From positions 100,637 to 164,636 of the forward strand of contig JAMXBD010002773.1 of the NCBI GenBank assembly GCA_024138025.1: 64,000 bases of DNA. Reading direction: 5' to 3'. The first letter of the stretch is position 1. Every line of letters starts with the position of its first letter. The stretch comes from Combretum micranthum (lineage: Eukaryota > Streptophyta > Magnoliopsida > Myrtales > Combretaceae). Positions 49,144 to 62,070 of the stretch are shown here, in pieces. Made by a program: the position numbers and the translations under genes. The notes under the pieces are model-generated. The model saw only the letters and a program-made list of their open reading frames with translations, made no database searches and had not been told where the DNA came from.

Positions 49144-49151
49144 TATAAATA
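49144..49151 (+). promoter_or_regulatory. TATA box of solo LTR copy D
   Basis: TATAAATA followed by CTCCCTCCTCTTTCACTC, 0.71 kb from the LTR start, conserved in the family. Confidence 0.6.
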
Positions 49152-51043
49152 CTCCCTCCTCTTTCACTCTTTCACACATTTACTACCCACAAATTCTATA
49201 CTAAAACTCTCTCAAATTCTCCTCTCAAAACTCTCTCCAACTACCATCCCAAAACTCTCTCAAAATAATTTCAAAACAACTTCTACCTACAACAAAAACC
49301 TATAATCACATACTACTACCAAAATCTTCTTTAGGTAACCATCTTCTATTATTTTCTTCTTCTTCATGTCATGTAACTTTACATGACCATAGTGTGAGTT
49401 TCCAAGACTAAAAGTTATGGAAGCTACATTATGTTCATGTTATTATCTTTGCTCATATTATTGTTGCTATATCTAAGTATTATTATCTATATATATATAT
49501 ATATATATACATATTCTTTAGAGCATATAAGCTCACTTGCAATTTATTTATTTTTATGCAATGCAATTTATTTATTCATTCCATTGTAACTTATTTATTT
49601 ATTCCTTGTTATTTTAAGACTAGTCTCTGTCAAAACAAATTTTTCTTTCTTTCATTTTATTTTTATTTTGGGACTAGTCTACTTCTTAGTCCTGGGAGCC
49701 TTGAAAAAGCTAAGACTCCCAATACTTGACTTTATTATTTATGCTATTTTGTTTACTATTATTTTCTCATAATTCATGTTCATTTAATTTGTTGTCCAAA
49801 ATTTCAAGTTCAAATAATAGTTGACAAAAAGGAGATTTTGACACTTAGAAACAAGTTTATGTAAAGTAGATCTATGGTTTAAACAAAAATAAAAGTTAAC
49901 TCTTTTCAAGTTACAAAAAGAACTCACTAAAATTTTGAAACTTCTTTTGTCATGAAAAGCTTCTTAAAACCTTTAATATTCCACTTTGTTTTTCCAAAAG
50001 AAAATAATTGTTTGGTACAAAAATGTTTTTATGAAAAAGATAACATAATGAAAGAAGGAGGAATTTTCAAGAAAAGGTCTTTACAAATAAACAAGACAAA
50101 GATCTTTGCAAACAAATAGACAAAGAAATTGGAATAGGAAAAATAAATAGGAAAAATAGTATTGATATAAAACTTAGAAAGAAGGAAAATTTATTTTCAA
50201 AAAGGATACTTGGAAATATATATAATAGGCCAACATAAAACATTTTTGAAAAATGAAAGAAACGAAACATTCATTTCAAGGGGTTTACAAACATGAATTC
50301 TTGTAAACTATAATTTTCTAAAAACTCCAAAACCGACATAATTTTGCTTGAGAAAAAATGAATAGACAACAAACACTTGAGCATGAATGAATATGAGCTA
50401 AGTAACCATAAAAAGAGAAATTTTCATCATATAGATAACTAAGTATTTATCAAACAAATTTTGATTGATTAAACCAAATTTGTTTTTGCATTGGAAAATC
50501 CGTGGTGAATTTTGACGCCACTATTTGGAGCCTATATGACCTTGTTTGATAAAAATAATTTCAGAAATGGGTAGATCTTTTCAAGTAGGTAGAAATCGTA
50601 TTATATGCGATTCCGAATTAAAATGACCAAGTTATGTCCATTTTAAGTTGGAACATTCCTTTATACGAACTTTAGCGTTTTTTGACATTGTTTTGTCAAA
50701 ATTCAAGAAAATCATCAAGAAATACTCATTGTGGGTATTTTCTTTGGCTAGGTGACTCCGAGGAAGGATACCTATATCCTGAAGATTATTTCGATTGAGT
50801 GGAGTGTGTGAACGACTCATCCGCGTAGAGAAATAGTCGACATGGCATCGTGAGTTTATTTCCCTTAAATGCTATACTTGTTGTGCGTAAATTAGTTGCA
50901 TTAGAGTTAGGAAAATATAAATAGATATGTATGTAAATTTATTCTTTGAGAGAATCCTAAGAATATCAAGGCTGGAATTGGTTTAAATGAATGTTTAGTA
51001 TAACACTTGCTTTGTATGAAATTCTTTGATCGCCTTAAATTTG

Positions 51044-51071
51044 ATAATAATAATAATAATAATAATAATAT
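51044..51071. repeat. (AAT)n microsatellite
   Basis: A run of AAT triplets inside solo LTR copy D. Confidence 0.85.
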
Positions 51072-51985
51072 ATTATGATATTATAAATAAATTGATCCAT
51101 GCATACCACGAAGTGAGTCACATTGCATTTTGGGTTATTATCCTTGGGTGAGAAATAGTAAGCTCATGTCAAAAGTAACAATTGGCGGAAGATCTGAAAG
51201 CGATGCTTGGCGGCGTTATGGAAAAAGAAAATACTTGGTAGAAGATCCAAAGCAAGGCTCAATTCAAGTAGACTTCATGTGCTTGGCGATATTGATCAAA
51301 AGCATAAACTTTTTATTAAAAAACTACTTGTTTTGAGGTTATGTATCACCAAACCCCAAATGGAGGGCGCAAATCCATTCAACATATAGTTCCGGAAAAC
51401 TATATGCCTTGATTGTCCACGTGTATGTTGCATCCTATTTGTTTGTTTAATTAACTTGTTTGAAATTTGTTACAAGAAGTTATTTATGGAAATAATTCTC
51501 ACTAAGCCTGTTAACTTATACCCCATAGATATCTTTTGCAGTTTCCCTATTTATGGTTAAGGCCACGAGGACCCTGCGATCAGGTAATCTCTTTTGGATA
51601 AAGGAAATTTTAGATGAAGTATATTATCAATATTGATATACAAATATCCTTGTAACAGATTAGTAATTAAAGGGAAATGACCCTAAGTTGTAAAGATCGT
51701 TGTTATAAGTAATTGAATATTATGAATCCTCTTTCTTAATTTGTTATTGAACCTTCTTAAGCATCATGTATGGTTCTCTAAAATTGTGAAAGCACGCCTT
51801 ACACTTAATAAAAGCTTTCGGAATGACTAAGGTTGTCATACTTAAGCTTTAATATTGAGTGTGGCGGACTGTCATGTTTAGGGTACCCTTGGGGCGTGAC
51901 AAGCACTTGTTCTAAACCACAACTACTAAGCTAAGTAACAATTCTAGCTATGATGTTGGAATTTTTTTTTAATCCAAGCATGTAA

Positions 51986-52022
51986 ATATATATATATATA
52001 TAGATATATAGAGAGAGAGAGA
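51986..52022. repeat. Compound (TA)n-(GA)n microsatellite
   Basis: A TA run followed by a GA run in the 198-bp gap between solo LTR copy D and the family-2 LTR. Confidence 0.85.
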
Positions 52023-52104
52023 TGTCATCTTTTGTATACTCAAAGAAATATATGTTGTAGAATTTTATATCAATTTCATGATTCAAAAATTCATTTAGAT
52101 AGCT

Positions 52105-54887
52105 TGTCACACCCCCTTAGGGCACTATAGTAGCATTGATTTCGTCTTGTGACAACTTAGCAAATTATAGAGGATACATAAGTCAACCAAGGCTCTTCTA
52201 GAAAATTTGCAGGCATCATACTATTAAGACACTTTGTGGCATAGACATTTAAAATAGGATCATGAGGTTGTCAATATGTGAAATTTCGCATATGTATAAG
52301 TTCTTTATAACATGTCTCCTTGCATATATCTTAAGATAAGCTCCCAACAAAGCCTTACAAACTAACAAGGAACCAACATAAGGTATTCTATACAAAAGAA
52401 ACTATCTCCAACTCTCACTCGAGCCTAGGGTTTCCCCTTGAAGCTTGCTACCTCTCCTCGCCTCAAGCTTGGATCCACTTTAGAGATCCTTGAAAGAACA
52501 TAAATCTATAAGAGTGTGAGCACACCACAACTCAGTGAGATAACCTGCTCGAACCACACTTCAAACAAATGCCAAATAAGTTTTAATTACAACCGTATAC
52601 AATGCCACAATCAACCATATGTAATGCATAGTTCTGATGATCGGAATCTAAACCAATAGAGATTTATGCCCTCTCTTAGGGGTTGAAGGACTAGCTCAAG
52701 TAGTCCATGCCCAGAAAGAGATTAGAACTAAGGAAGGATAAGCTTTTCCAAAATTTACTTAGTATATATACATACTTACTTATATACATATTCAACATAA
52801 TTTCAACTTTACCTTAGAACCTCAGAAACTCCTTAAGTGTTAACAGCTAAAAGCCGACTCCAATTCAAGCAACGTCCTTTGGTGCCTACTTAGTTCCCAT
52901 GGGGCCGACAACCCTATGATAAGCTCACCCGAACTCTCCTAGAGTGATAAGGCATTACCATAGAATCGGAATATCAACACATGACATGAGTATCATGCTA
53001 ATGTAGCGTGTTATCATGCAATGCATGTTTGTTTTAGTTTAAGGGTTAGATAAGACTTAGATCATATTATTGGTGATCATACAATGTTAGACAATCATCA
53101 ATAATCATTTCACATCAACATCAGGAAATTTGTTACCACTTCAAATATTAAAGCTTGCCACACATTTAAGCACCATATATCACACAATATCCCCATCTCT
53201 ATACATAATCAGTTGTGTTTATATAGAGACAAGTGCAACTACATTACAAGCACAACACCGTGATAAGATTTAAGTCACTTACTAGTGCATCCTGCTTAGA
53301 GATCCTAGTAGTCTACTGGAAACTCTAGGTCTTGACTAAAAACTCCTATAGAACAATAAGCATACATCACTAAACACATAACAGAGAGGATAAAACTCTT
53401 ATTGGAACTTATGCATCCTAGATTTTTTATAAAAACTTCTTAACTTATTTTCTTCATCTCGCTTATTATTTAGGTTGGGTCGAAAGTTACCTTACTACAC
53501 AAAACTAGGCTCGTGCCAGAGCAAACTAGAGATCGATGACAACTTAGGAAGGATCTTGAGGTACATCATGACTAGAAAACTAAGTCACACCTTAACAAAT
53601 TGAGAGTCGTATGTTGCTAAAAATCTAATGGCATGTGTCATGGGCATGTCGACGGCTTGACATTAGGTCACAAAAAAAACTATGCGCCGTGCATTTTGAT
53701 TTATATTTATTGTGACAACCCTCAATGTCTGTCACGGGGTACATAAAGAGCTTTACTTTAGCCGAGACAAATAATATGCATCAAAACTTACCCCTTGACA
53801 CTTACACTAAATTTACTACTGATCTACCTCGAGGGAAAAACTAGGCCGCGACCCTAACAACAAATATAACTACCTCTAAAACAACTCCATCTCATACATA
53901 TTCTTCTAAATCATATTCTAGCATCGAAACGTGCATAAAGACATCCAAACACAACAACTCCTTAGACTTACTGATCCAACATGAAACTGATCTTCTTATT
54001 CCTATCTCTAGATCTATCATAAGAGCTTAGATGGTTAATGTACTCTGTTTTATTGCATGCTTTGTCATTCTTTGCCCAAGAATGTCAGATAACTTTTGTT
54101 TATAAACATATAGTAGACATTATTCATTTTAACCTAAACAAATTCACAAAGTAAGCTTTTATCCGTTTTTAATATTTTTTAGCAAACAAAGTTCATTTTT
54201 CAGTTTTTTAAAACATGGCATCCACTAAAACCGACGATTCACACGTGAATGGTGAAATGTGTACATGCACTGGTGTATTTAATAAAAATATTTTCTAATA
54301 TTTGTGAAAATAAAGCAAATAAAGATATCTATTGTGCTTTTTAAGATTACTTCACTTTTTTCTTTCCAAAACACTTGTCGTGTAGCTTGTACATACGATC
54401 TTGGGGTTTTCCTAAAAAACAATAACTTTTTAGAGAAATAATCTTGTGGGCGTAAAAGAGGGTTTTGAAAAGGAAGTTTCGAAAATATCGTTTCCTCCTG
54501 AAACTATGATGTTTTGTTTGTGTAAACTTTCATATTTCTATTTACTTTCTTTTCATGTAAAAGAAAAGTATGGTTTAAATGAGAATTGTCATTTCAGTAT
54601 TTAATAAAAGAAGCTCTAATAAGAGAAAGGAAAATACATATATGCTTTAAAACTTATGGTAGACAGCTTGCAAATAAATTTATGATACTTTTGGAAAAGA
54701 TTTAAATATAGGAAATGAAATTTCAAAAATCATTAATGCATATAAAAAAACTAGACTTTAGAAGATCTATGGGATAGTAATTAATATACTATCAAAATAT
54801 TTATTACTTTAGAATATAAAATTAGATTTAGATTTTTAATTCTTTTAAAGTTTTAACTCATGCTATGAAAAAAGCTTGGGGATTACA
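52105..54887 (-). mobile_element. Giant solo LTR, family 2 (2.8 kb)
   Basis: The outer end is TGTCACACCCCCTTAGGG at 52105, and the inner end is GGGGATTACA up to 54887. It has a perfect target-site duplication, TAGCT, at 52100-52104 and 54888-54892. It matches the partial copy at 1-364 (inverted) and the copy at 9210-14050. No coding region or internal retroviral sequence is present. Confidence 0.87.
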
Positions 54888-54892
54888 TAGCT

Positions 54893-55447
54893 AGCTAGTT
54901 GTTACCTGCAAAGAGAAATTTTGAATAGATAGATCTATTCCATGCATATCCTTAAAGGAAAGGCGGTTTTTATGTATCCACACTCTTGCATTGTAATGTT
55001 ATGGTTGTCTATAATAAAATAAATTCTTTGGAATATAGACTATATGAATTGCTCCATTAACTATGCTATAGATTTGTGACAAGACAACTTCTACGTACAG
55101 TGATTCATTAATTCCTTGGACAAATTCCAAAGCTTAATGATATTTGATTTACATTTCAACTCTAGAATTTGTTTCGAAGAAATAAGGAAAAAACTCCTTA
55201 ATTTATATTACTTTTAGCAATTACCATTTGATCTAGTAGGATTTTAATTCAAATGTTTCAACCATAAAAATTTATTTCTAAAGTTTCATAGTTAAGCACA
55301 ACAACTAAATCCATTTATAAGTTATTAAGAGTAGAAGCATACAACTCCACTTTATAGATCATAAAATTAACTACACCAAAATAGAATACACTTAAGAATA
55401 TAGCGTGAATTTGATGAACTTATACATTATTTTTTAGGAGAGCTAGT
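54893..55447. other. Intergenic, no recognisable feature
   Basis: A 555-bp AT-rich spacer between two solo LTRs. Confidence 0.5.
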
Positions 55448-55621
55448 ATAGGTGTAAGGCCCCGGATTTACCCCTATATTTAAAATAGGCAAACCCAGTT
55501 CCCCAACCACATATAATCTACAGTATTATATGTAAGGTTGTAATCCAGGATCAATTTGTATAGTTATTTGCCTAAATGTCTTATAAGAATAAACTTTATC
55601 ACTAATAGTACATAATACAAC

Positions 55622-55651
55622 CATATATATATACATACATACATACATACA
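55622..55651. repeat. (TA)n-(CATA)n microsatellite
   Basis: A short TA run followed by CATA tetramers within the family-3 LTR. Confidence 0.8.
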
Positions 55652-57060
55652 AGGCTCGTAAACAAGCCATTTACAAAATATATCAAAAGATAACAAAAAT
55701 CCTATTAACTAATACATAAGTTTTCAAAGCATATATGTACATATAGCTATTCTATTACATAAGGGTTCCATCAACGTCAAGGTCGTCTCTACTCCTTCCA
55801 ATCATCTAAGAACTCCTCAAAATCCGATCCATATCCCATACTTGTATAGAATTCGTCATCCATACCTGAAAAGAATAAAATATGAGCCAGAGGCCCAGTA
55901 CACAAGTAACAAAAACAAATGCGTAATGGCTCACACGATCTTAAACTATAGTGCAATGTGACAATCATTCATTTATTAGATAATCTTTAATTAGTCAAAC
56001 ATCACTGGAGTATTCAAACTCCGAACAATAAGGATATTTAGGGTCCTGAGTAACGATCACGACGCTCAGGGGGTTGATATAAGTAGTTCGGACACTTATA
56101 TCTCCTAGATGATATATCCATAAAAGAGAAAATAACTTCATCTAGGGTTAACAGCCGTTACACAACTTCACTTATCTTAGTCCATAACATCAATTAGTCC
56201 AACTGTTCCCATAAACCTTTGAACTAAATCATATTATTTCATTCTAAGCTTAAGCAAATGTTACACCGATACCATTTTCCCCATCAGTTACCCGCCGTAC
56301 CACTTAGGAAAGTCTTATCAAAAGACAGGGGTGGCCTAAGCGCCTAATCTACCGTGCCCCCAATCTGAGCAAGGTGCTACTCCCCGAACCGGATACCGAT
56401 CTGCCATCTAGGCCAGATACGGGTTTAAATAGCGTAAGAGACATCCAATTCAAACAAAGGTTTAAGTTTTTCCATATTAAAGTTTATTAAAGATATGCCT
56501 ATCCTAAGCAAAGAACAAACAAGTTACTGCGTACCTGTACTAGCTTGAGAGTCAATGGGAATAACCGAAAGAGAATCAATCACTGTAAAAAAAATAATTA
56601 CAAACTCACACTTAGTTCAAGTATATGTATATTAACTAATCTCATACTTAACCATTCAAGTAAATTCAAATAAGTTATCACAAGATCCTAAAACAAGTAA
56701 AGATAATCAATAATTTATTAAATCATACAAATATCCTTAAATCATGCTTAATTATATCACTTGATCATCATAACACATCAATTATCATATATCTATCTCA
56801 TTTTAGTCTAAAAGATCCATTTGTTAAAGCAAATACACATAAAACAAACAAAAACAAGTTTTTAACTTTGTTTGGAAAATGTATCAGCTGAAAAGAAACG
56901 AAAATTCGGCCTTGATAAGTTTTTATTTTGTAAAAACTTAAAACATGAAAGTTGTAGATCTCTTTTTAAGCTTTTTAACGCAATTTGAATCACCTCAATC
57001 GGAGGTCGGATGAAAAAGTTATGACTAATTTACAAAACAGTGTCGCGTCAGGGAAGAAAT

Positions 57061-57320
57061 CCGCGAGCGCTACACCCTTGGCAACGGGGTGTTTTGAAGG
57101 CCGTTTTGACTCAGGGGAAGTAAAATTTTTATCCGAGAGCACTACACCCTTGGCAACATGGTGTTTTGGAGGCCGTTTCAACTAAGGGGAAATGAAATTT
57201 TTGATCCGAGAGCACTACACCCTTGGCAACAGGGTGTTTTGGAGGCCGTTTCAACTAAGGGGAAATGAAATTTTTGATCCGAGAGCACTACACCCTTGGC
57301 AACAGGGGTGTTTTGACAGG
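57061..57320. repeat. 73-bp tandem repeat, about 3.6 copies, with a hairpin in each unit
   Basis: Units begin at about 57061, then 57133, 57206 and 57279, with a period of 73 bp. The second and third are nearly identical; the first is diverged and the last is truncated. Each unit contains ACACCCTTGGCAACAGGGTGT or a close variant, in which ACACCC and GGGTGT can pair as a stem. It lies inside the family-3 solo LTR. Confidence 0.9.
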
Positions 57321-58047
57321 TGTAGAGATAGTTATACGAAATTTTTCAAACTTTAACACTTTTAACTTCAACCAAAACACTTTCTTAGCTCTCTATAACT
57401 TGATATATGAACTCCACCTCATCTATTATACATTTCCAACTCATTAAACAACATCATTTCACTTTAATCTCTACCCTCCAATCAATACAACTTTCAACAA
57501 GCTCAACTTCACTTAACCCTTACTACACCACTCATACATCATTCCATTTTCATTCTCACACTCCAACTACTAAACATGCATATATTATACTTCATTGGTA
57601 GCCCAAACCTTCATCAATACATCACCAACACATATATGCATATCAAATTCACATTTAACAAACTCTACACTATGAAACTTGCATCAAATGTAACTCAAAC
57701 TTACCTCAAATCTTTGGGCTTGGTTTTCAAGGCTTTAGAATGATCTTTTGGTGGCCAACTTGCAAGAATTTGGATGTGGATCTTGGTCTTGAAGTTGGGG
57801 TGGCTTTGGGAGAGAAAATAATGGGTTTTGTGCTTGTTTGAGGGGTTGTTTTGGGGGTGGTCTGATTTTGGACGAAATTTGGGTATTTTGGCTTAATGTT
57901 TATCCAATGTTTGACTTTCAAGGCAGCCCACAAAAGTCATAAAGTAGTTTTTAATTAGAATTAATTAATGTTATTAATTTAAGTAAACTAAAAGCATTTA
58001 TTTAGCTTTTTGGTTTCCTAAAAAAAATCTGCTACACTCCATTTGAA

Positions 58048-58069
58048 ATATATATATATATATATATAT
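58048..58069. repeat. (TA)n microsatellite
   Basis: A TA dinucleotide run near the inner end of the family-3 LTR. Confidence 0.8.
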
Positions 58070-58256
58070 CTAATATTACTCATTCCATATACCACATCAA
58101 TATGTAAATTAATATTAAGTATTTATTATACTAATGCAAACATAATTATTCTACACTACTCAAATATATACATATTATTTATTTATTTTAATAAGCAACT
58201 ATAATCACTTATATATAATATGATATTGGGAATAAAAGCATGGCTATTACAATAGG

Positions 58257-59399
58257 AAATTATGGTTATGAATCCTCATATGTCTCCTCTTTTCTATAGG
58301 TGTTGGTTCAAAAATTATAAATATGAATCCGATTATATAACACCCTAAAACTTTCATAAAACTAATAAGGTATATATATCTTATAAAACCTATAAATTTT
58401 TTTAAGTGTATCTTTTGTAAGATTAAAATGCTAACATATATTTTTGACAATTTAAACCTATTAGTGTTGAATATCATCTTGTTCATTATAATAGTATGAA
58501 ACCACACACCCTTTATGACTCTTAGAGAAATTATGTTGCAAAATCTATGTCATATAGTGTCATGTAACATGTTTTATTGCCACGAAACCAACTAAACTTA
58601 CACTAAGTAACATCACAACCTTACACACTTGCCATAGTCATCCACTGCGACCACTATTATGACTATTAATGCTACCATTATCACCTTTCAATCATTAATT
58701 CACTACTCCATTACTAATATGACCACCTTTGTGTTACATTAACAACGTGCCACCACAAGTCAACTTTGGTTTTCACTCATATATTGCAACCTACTCATGG
58801 AGTAAGATAATCAAAACAAAATTGAAAATAATTTTTTGATTATTTTTAAAACAAAACATTACAAAATTTAACTTAAGCCATCAAAACATGTAATGTGAAA
58901 TAGCTTATACTATATATGTGGGAGGGGATGTCTCTTAATAAAAATAGGGTGTTTTAATATCAAAGTTGAATAAGTGATTGTACCTTAATGGGATTTGGCA
59001 TATATTATACTAAGTCTAAATATATATACATGGACAAAGAAGCAAAATAAAAGTACTTTAGTGCAATTAATGTTGAATTGTACATGGATAAATTAAACAT
59101 AACAACAAATTTATCTTGAAACAGAGCTTTTCACTTGTAAAAGTGCCCATATGACCATTTTCCTTTATTGGTAAAAACACACTCTTATCCATCGTTAGAC
59201 TTAAAAAATAGTACTTTTAGGCTTCAATCTTTCTGTTTGATTACCCTTCATGTATTCCATTGATACATATATATGGTTGCAATGCAATGATAATTGTCTA
59301 AAAGTCATATAGAAATTACCTCAAAAAATGAGAGGATGTGATCAAATGTTTTCAATATGATTAGATGGGCAGAAAACATATTTAGAAAGAAAAAAACTA
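58257..59399. other. Intergenic, no recognisable feature
   Basis: AT-rich DNA after the family-3 LTR. No gene seen. Confidence 0.45.
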
Positions 59400-60230
59400 T
59401 ACAATCTAAATAAGGAATTAGTTAAGAATCCTTCTCAAAAATTGTTCTTAGAGGAGAAAAATTATCGTAGAATGTTGAATGATCTAGTAGATACAAAAGA
59501 GATGTTATGGAAAATGAAATCGCAAGAGAAAAATGCATAAATGATGGAGAAAGAAATACTATAAATTATCATGTTTTAACAATGAGTAAAAGATCCAAAA
59601 ACATATTATTGGCAATTTAGAATAATGTAGAAGAATAGAATTTAATTAAAAGGAGATACAAGATATGTTTAGCAGATATTTTCATGAGTTGTTTATAGGA
59701 AGTTAGAAAGTAACCAAAAAAGAAAGCCTCTTGCCCTTCTGATTGAGGATGTTGCCTATCATCGGCTTAAAACAATCAATTAACCTTGAAGATTGATAAT
59801 ATGGAAATTTTCAAAGTTTTATATTCATATGGTTCTTAGAAATCTCTTGGAAAAGATGGATTACATGTTTTTTTTTTTTTTTTTTTTCCTTTAAGAAATG
59901 TTGGCATGTTGTGGGTGGTCATAAAATGTGAGTAAAGAGACTGTTGCAAGTCAAAAGATTCCCTCTGAAATATATAAGACACAATTAGTCCTCATACTAG
60001 AACAAAGAGGGGTGAACATTTTTCATCAATATCGACCTATGAGTTTATGTACCATAATTTATATGATGGTAACTAAAATATTGGTAAACAAATTGCAAAT
60101 CTATTTTGATGTAGCATATAACATGAACAATTCAATTAGGGTTTATCACAAATCATTTATTTACGAAAAATGTCGGAGTGTGATCTTCAAAAGGTTATTA
60201 ATTCTAGGAATACCTAAGCTAATGGCATAA
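59400..60230 (+). pseudogene. L1-type LINE reverse transcriptase relic
   Basis: Translating the plus strand with frameshifts gives the plant L1 order. A piece equivalent to the DGDRNTKFFH motif (NDGERNTINYH) is near 59539. The segment before the reverse transcriptase, EIFKVLYSYGS..KSLGKDGLH, is near 59803-59866. FFxKCW-like text follows near 59895-59910. In the open frame 59928-60230, YRPMSLCTIIYMMVTKILVNKL corresponds to the FRPISLCNVxYKIxxKxLxNRL core. Stops and shifts occur throughout, and the catalytic region further on is absent. A 20-bp T run (59868-59887) sits inside the coding part. Confidence 0.72.
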
Positions 60231-60329
60231 AAAATCAAAATCCTATGATGAATTTGAAATTCAGGAAAAGAGCAATGACAACCTTAGAATTTTACTAAAA
60301 AATCAGTAAGTGACCGTCTGTTTGCCCTA

Positions 60330-60715
60330 GGACTTACAATATAAGCAAACTTAAAACCGCCAAAAATAGAAAAGTCTTAAAATTTTAAAACAAAAAGTAC
60401 ATGAAAAAACAAAACTAATGCCATAGATAGCATTAAAAACCAATAGGCCTATGAAGAGTTATATTGAAATCAAAACCTACTAAAAATACAAAAAATGATC
60501 GTTTGAGGCCCTAAACGAAGGAATTTGGCCAAAAACCAACTTAACTCACTGTTAAAGGTGCTAACTTCTTCGGATTAGCTCATTTCTTTTGAAATAGGGT
60601 CTTTAGATTACACAATGATAACAGACCGATTTTTGTCCCACCTCTTTAACTACCTGTTTGTAACTATCTCCACCTCCTCATCTTTAGATGAGTTAATCTA
60701 TCTAGGATAGTTAAG
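60330..60715 (+). repeat. Interspersed repeat related to 16600-16980
   Basis: Contains TTGCCCTAGG, AAAACCGCCAAAAATAGAAA, CCGATTTTTGTCCCACC and CCTCATCTTTAGAT in the same order as the copy at 16.6 kb. Non-coding, source element unknown. Confidence 0.5.
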
Positions 60716-61817
60716 TTTTAAGCATGTTCATAAAGTAACATAACTTAATTTTGCAATGGAATGAAAACATAACATTGTAACAACAAGCTTATTTTACATT
60801 TAACAATGGCAAAGATCTTTTGCAATACTACCAATTTATTGAAAAATTACAAATCTACAATCAAGAGTAGTATATATTTTCATTAAATGATATGGAATTA
60901 ATTGTATTTTCTTTTTAATATTAGTAGTTCAGTCTAGTTCTAAGTGAATCATAAACTGAAACTTTTAAGAAAGAACTAAATTTAAGGTTCAATTCGGTCC
61001 AATTTGATATAATTGACAGTTTGATCGATTATTTTTTTCGAACCTTACACTAAACTGGATTTACTACCTCTTAATTCTAATGAACGGCAGTTATGAATTA
61101 TTTTCAAAATGAACTATTGGGATGAACATGAATTTTCGACCCACATGTAAACATTTGACTCATGGTTTAGTTTAACTTTTAGAATTCGGCCTAACTGCTC
61201 AAGTAATTAAATCACAATTTGTTTCATATGAAACCGAAAAAAACATTGCTCACCTCGTTTGGGTGGTAAACATATTTCAAAGGAAATTGTGCCCGAAAAC
61301 AGATACATTCAATGTGGTTGAACTCAATTTATACTTTGATTTTATTTAATTTTAGCTACCTTTACAAATAACATTTATTTCTTATTTGAAATTTACATGA
61401 TTATATAAGATCCAATAAGTTTCAACCACACAGAACCATATGAAAACCTTCTGATAAAAAAAAATCCAATAGATATTACTTTTAATAAGATGCTATACTC
61501 TTAAAGTCATAAATTTATTTTTACTTGTAAGTAACCATTTATCTGTCAGATCAGTTCATACCTAGTAGCTTCGTCGTACCCACAATTATTAAAATGTGTC
61601 TGTCCCTCCGTTAACGTTGAAATTCCGGCGCAAATCCGATTTTCTTTTTATTTTGTCTGTTTGCGATATGTGGGTCAGCAGCTTTATATCCTCGTTCACC
61701 TGCAAAGAACATGGAAAACATATCCTTTGACTTAATGGCAAACTGCATATAGTTTCATAATCTATATATTATGGAAAATTTTGATGGTCCAGAAAAAAAT
61801 GGAGAGCCACCCCAACA

Positions 61818-61823
61818 CACGTG
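61818..61823. promoter_or_regulatory. G-box upstream of the 62.2-kb CEP gene
   Basis: CACGTG in ACACACGTGTTC, 386 bp before the ATG, at the position equivalent to 35593 and 26701. Confidence 0.6.
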
Positions 61824-62070
61824 TTCTGCTACCTTTCTTAAGTAAGAATATTTTAAATGTGCTCTGTAGTGGTGTAAAATTCAAAATCAAAACATTAACA
61901 ACATATGTGGAAAAGAAATCTTGGAAGGAAAAGGAATACAATGCAAGATCTTCGAGCACCATAACCATAAATACTTTTTTTTTTTCCCTGAAAGAGCAAT
62001 ATAATATTTGTGTTCAAAAACCATCATCAATAACTGAAAATAATACTACGAAGACCTTATCACCAATTGC

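Larger units (their letters stand above)
48436..51901 (+). mobile_element. Giant solo LTR, family 1, copy D (3.5 kb)
   Basis: It starts TATAAACCCCCAAATTTTTT (first dinucleotide changed from TG) and ends CCTTGGGGCGTGACA at 51901. It has a perfect target-site duplication, AGCAC, at 48431-48435 and 51902-51906. It is colinear with copies A-C: TATA box at 49144, 'gagcatataagctcact' near 49522, 'tccattttaagtt' near 50637 and 'gaatgactaaggttgtcat' near 51821. No coding domain or primer site is present. The open frame at 49060-49305 is low-complexity leader spanning the TATA box. Confidence 0.88.
55453..58251 (-). mobile_element. Giant solo LTR, family 3 (2.8 kb)
   Basis: The outer end is TGTAAGGCCCCGGATTTACC at 55453, and the inner end is TGGCTATTACA up to 58251. 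It has a perfect target-site duplication, ATAGG, at 55448-55452 and 58252-58256. I see no similarity to families 1 and 2 beyond general structure. It contains the 73-bp tandem repeat at 57061-57320 and no coding domains. Open frames through the repeat are accidental. Confidence 0.8.

Noticed and set aside
56985..57185. 66- and 63-codon open frames on opposite strands
   Set aside because: Both are produced by the 73-bp tandem repeat inside the family-3 LTR.
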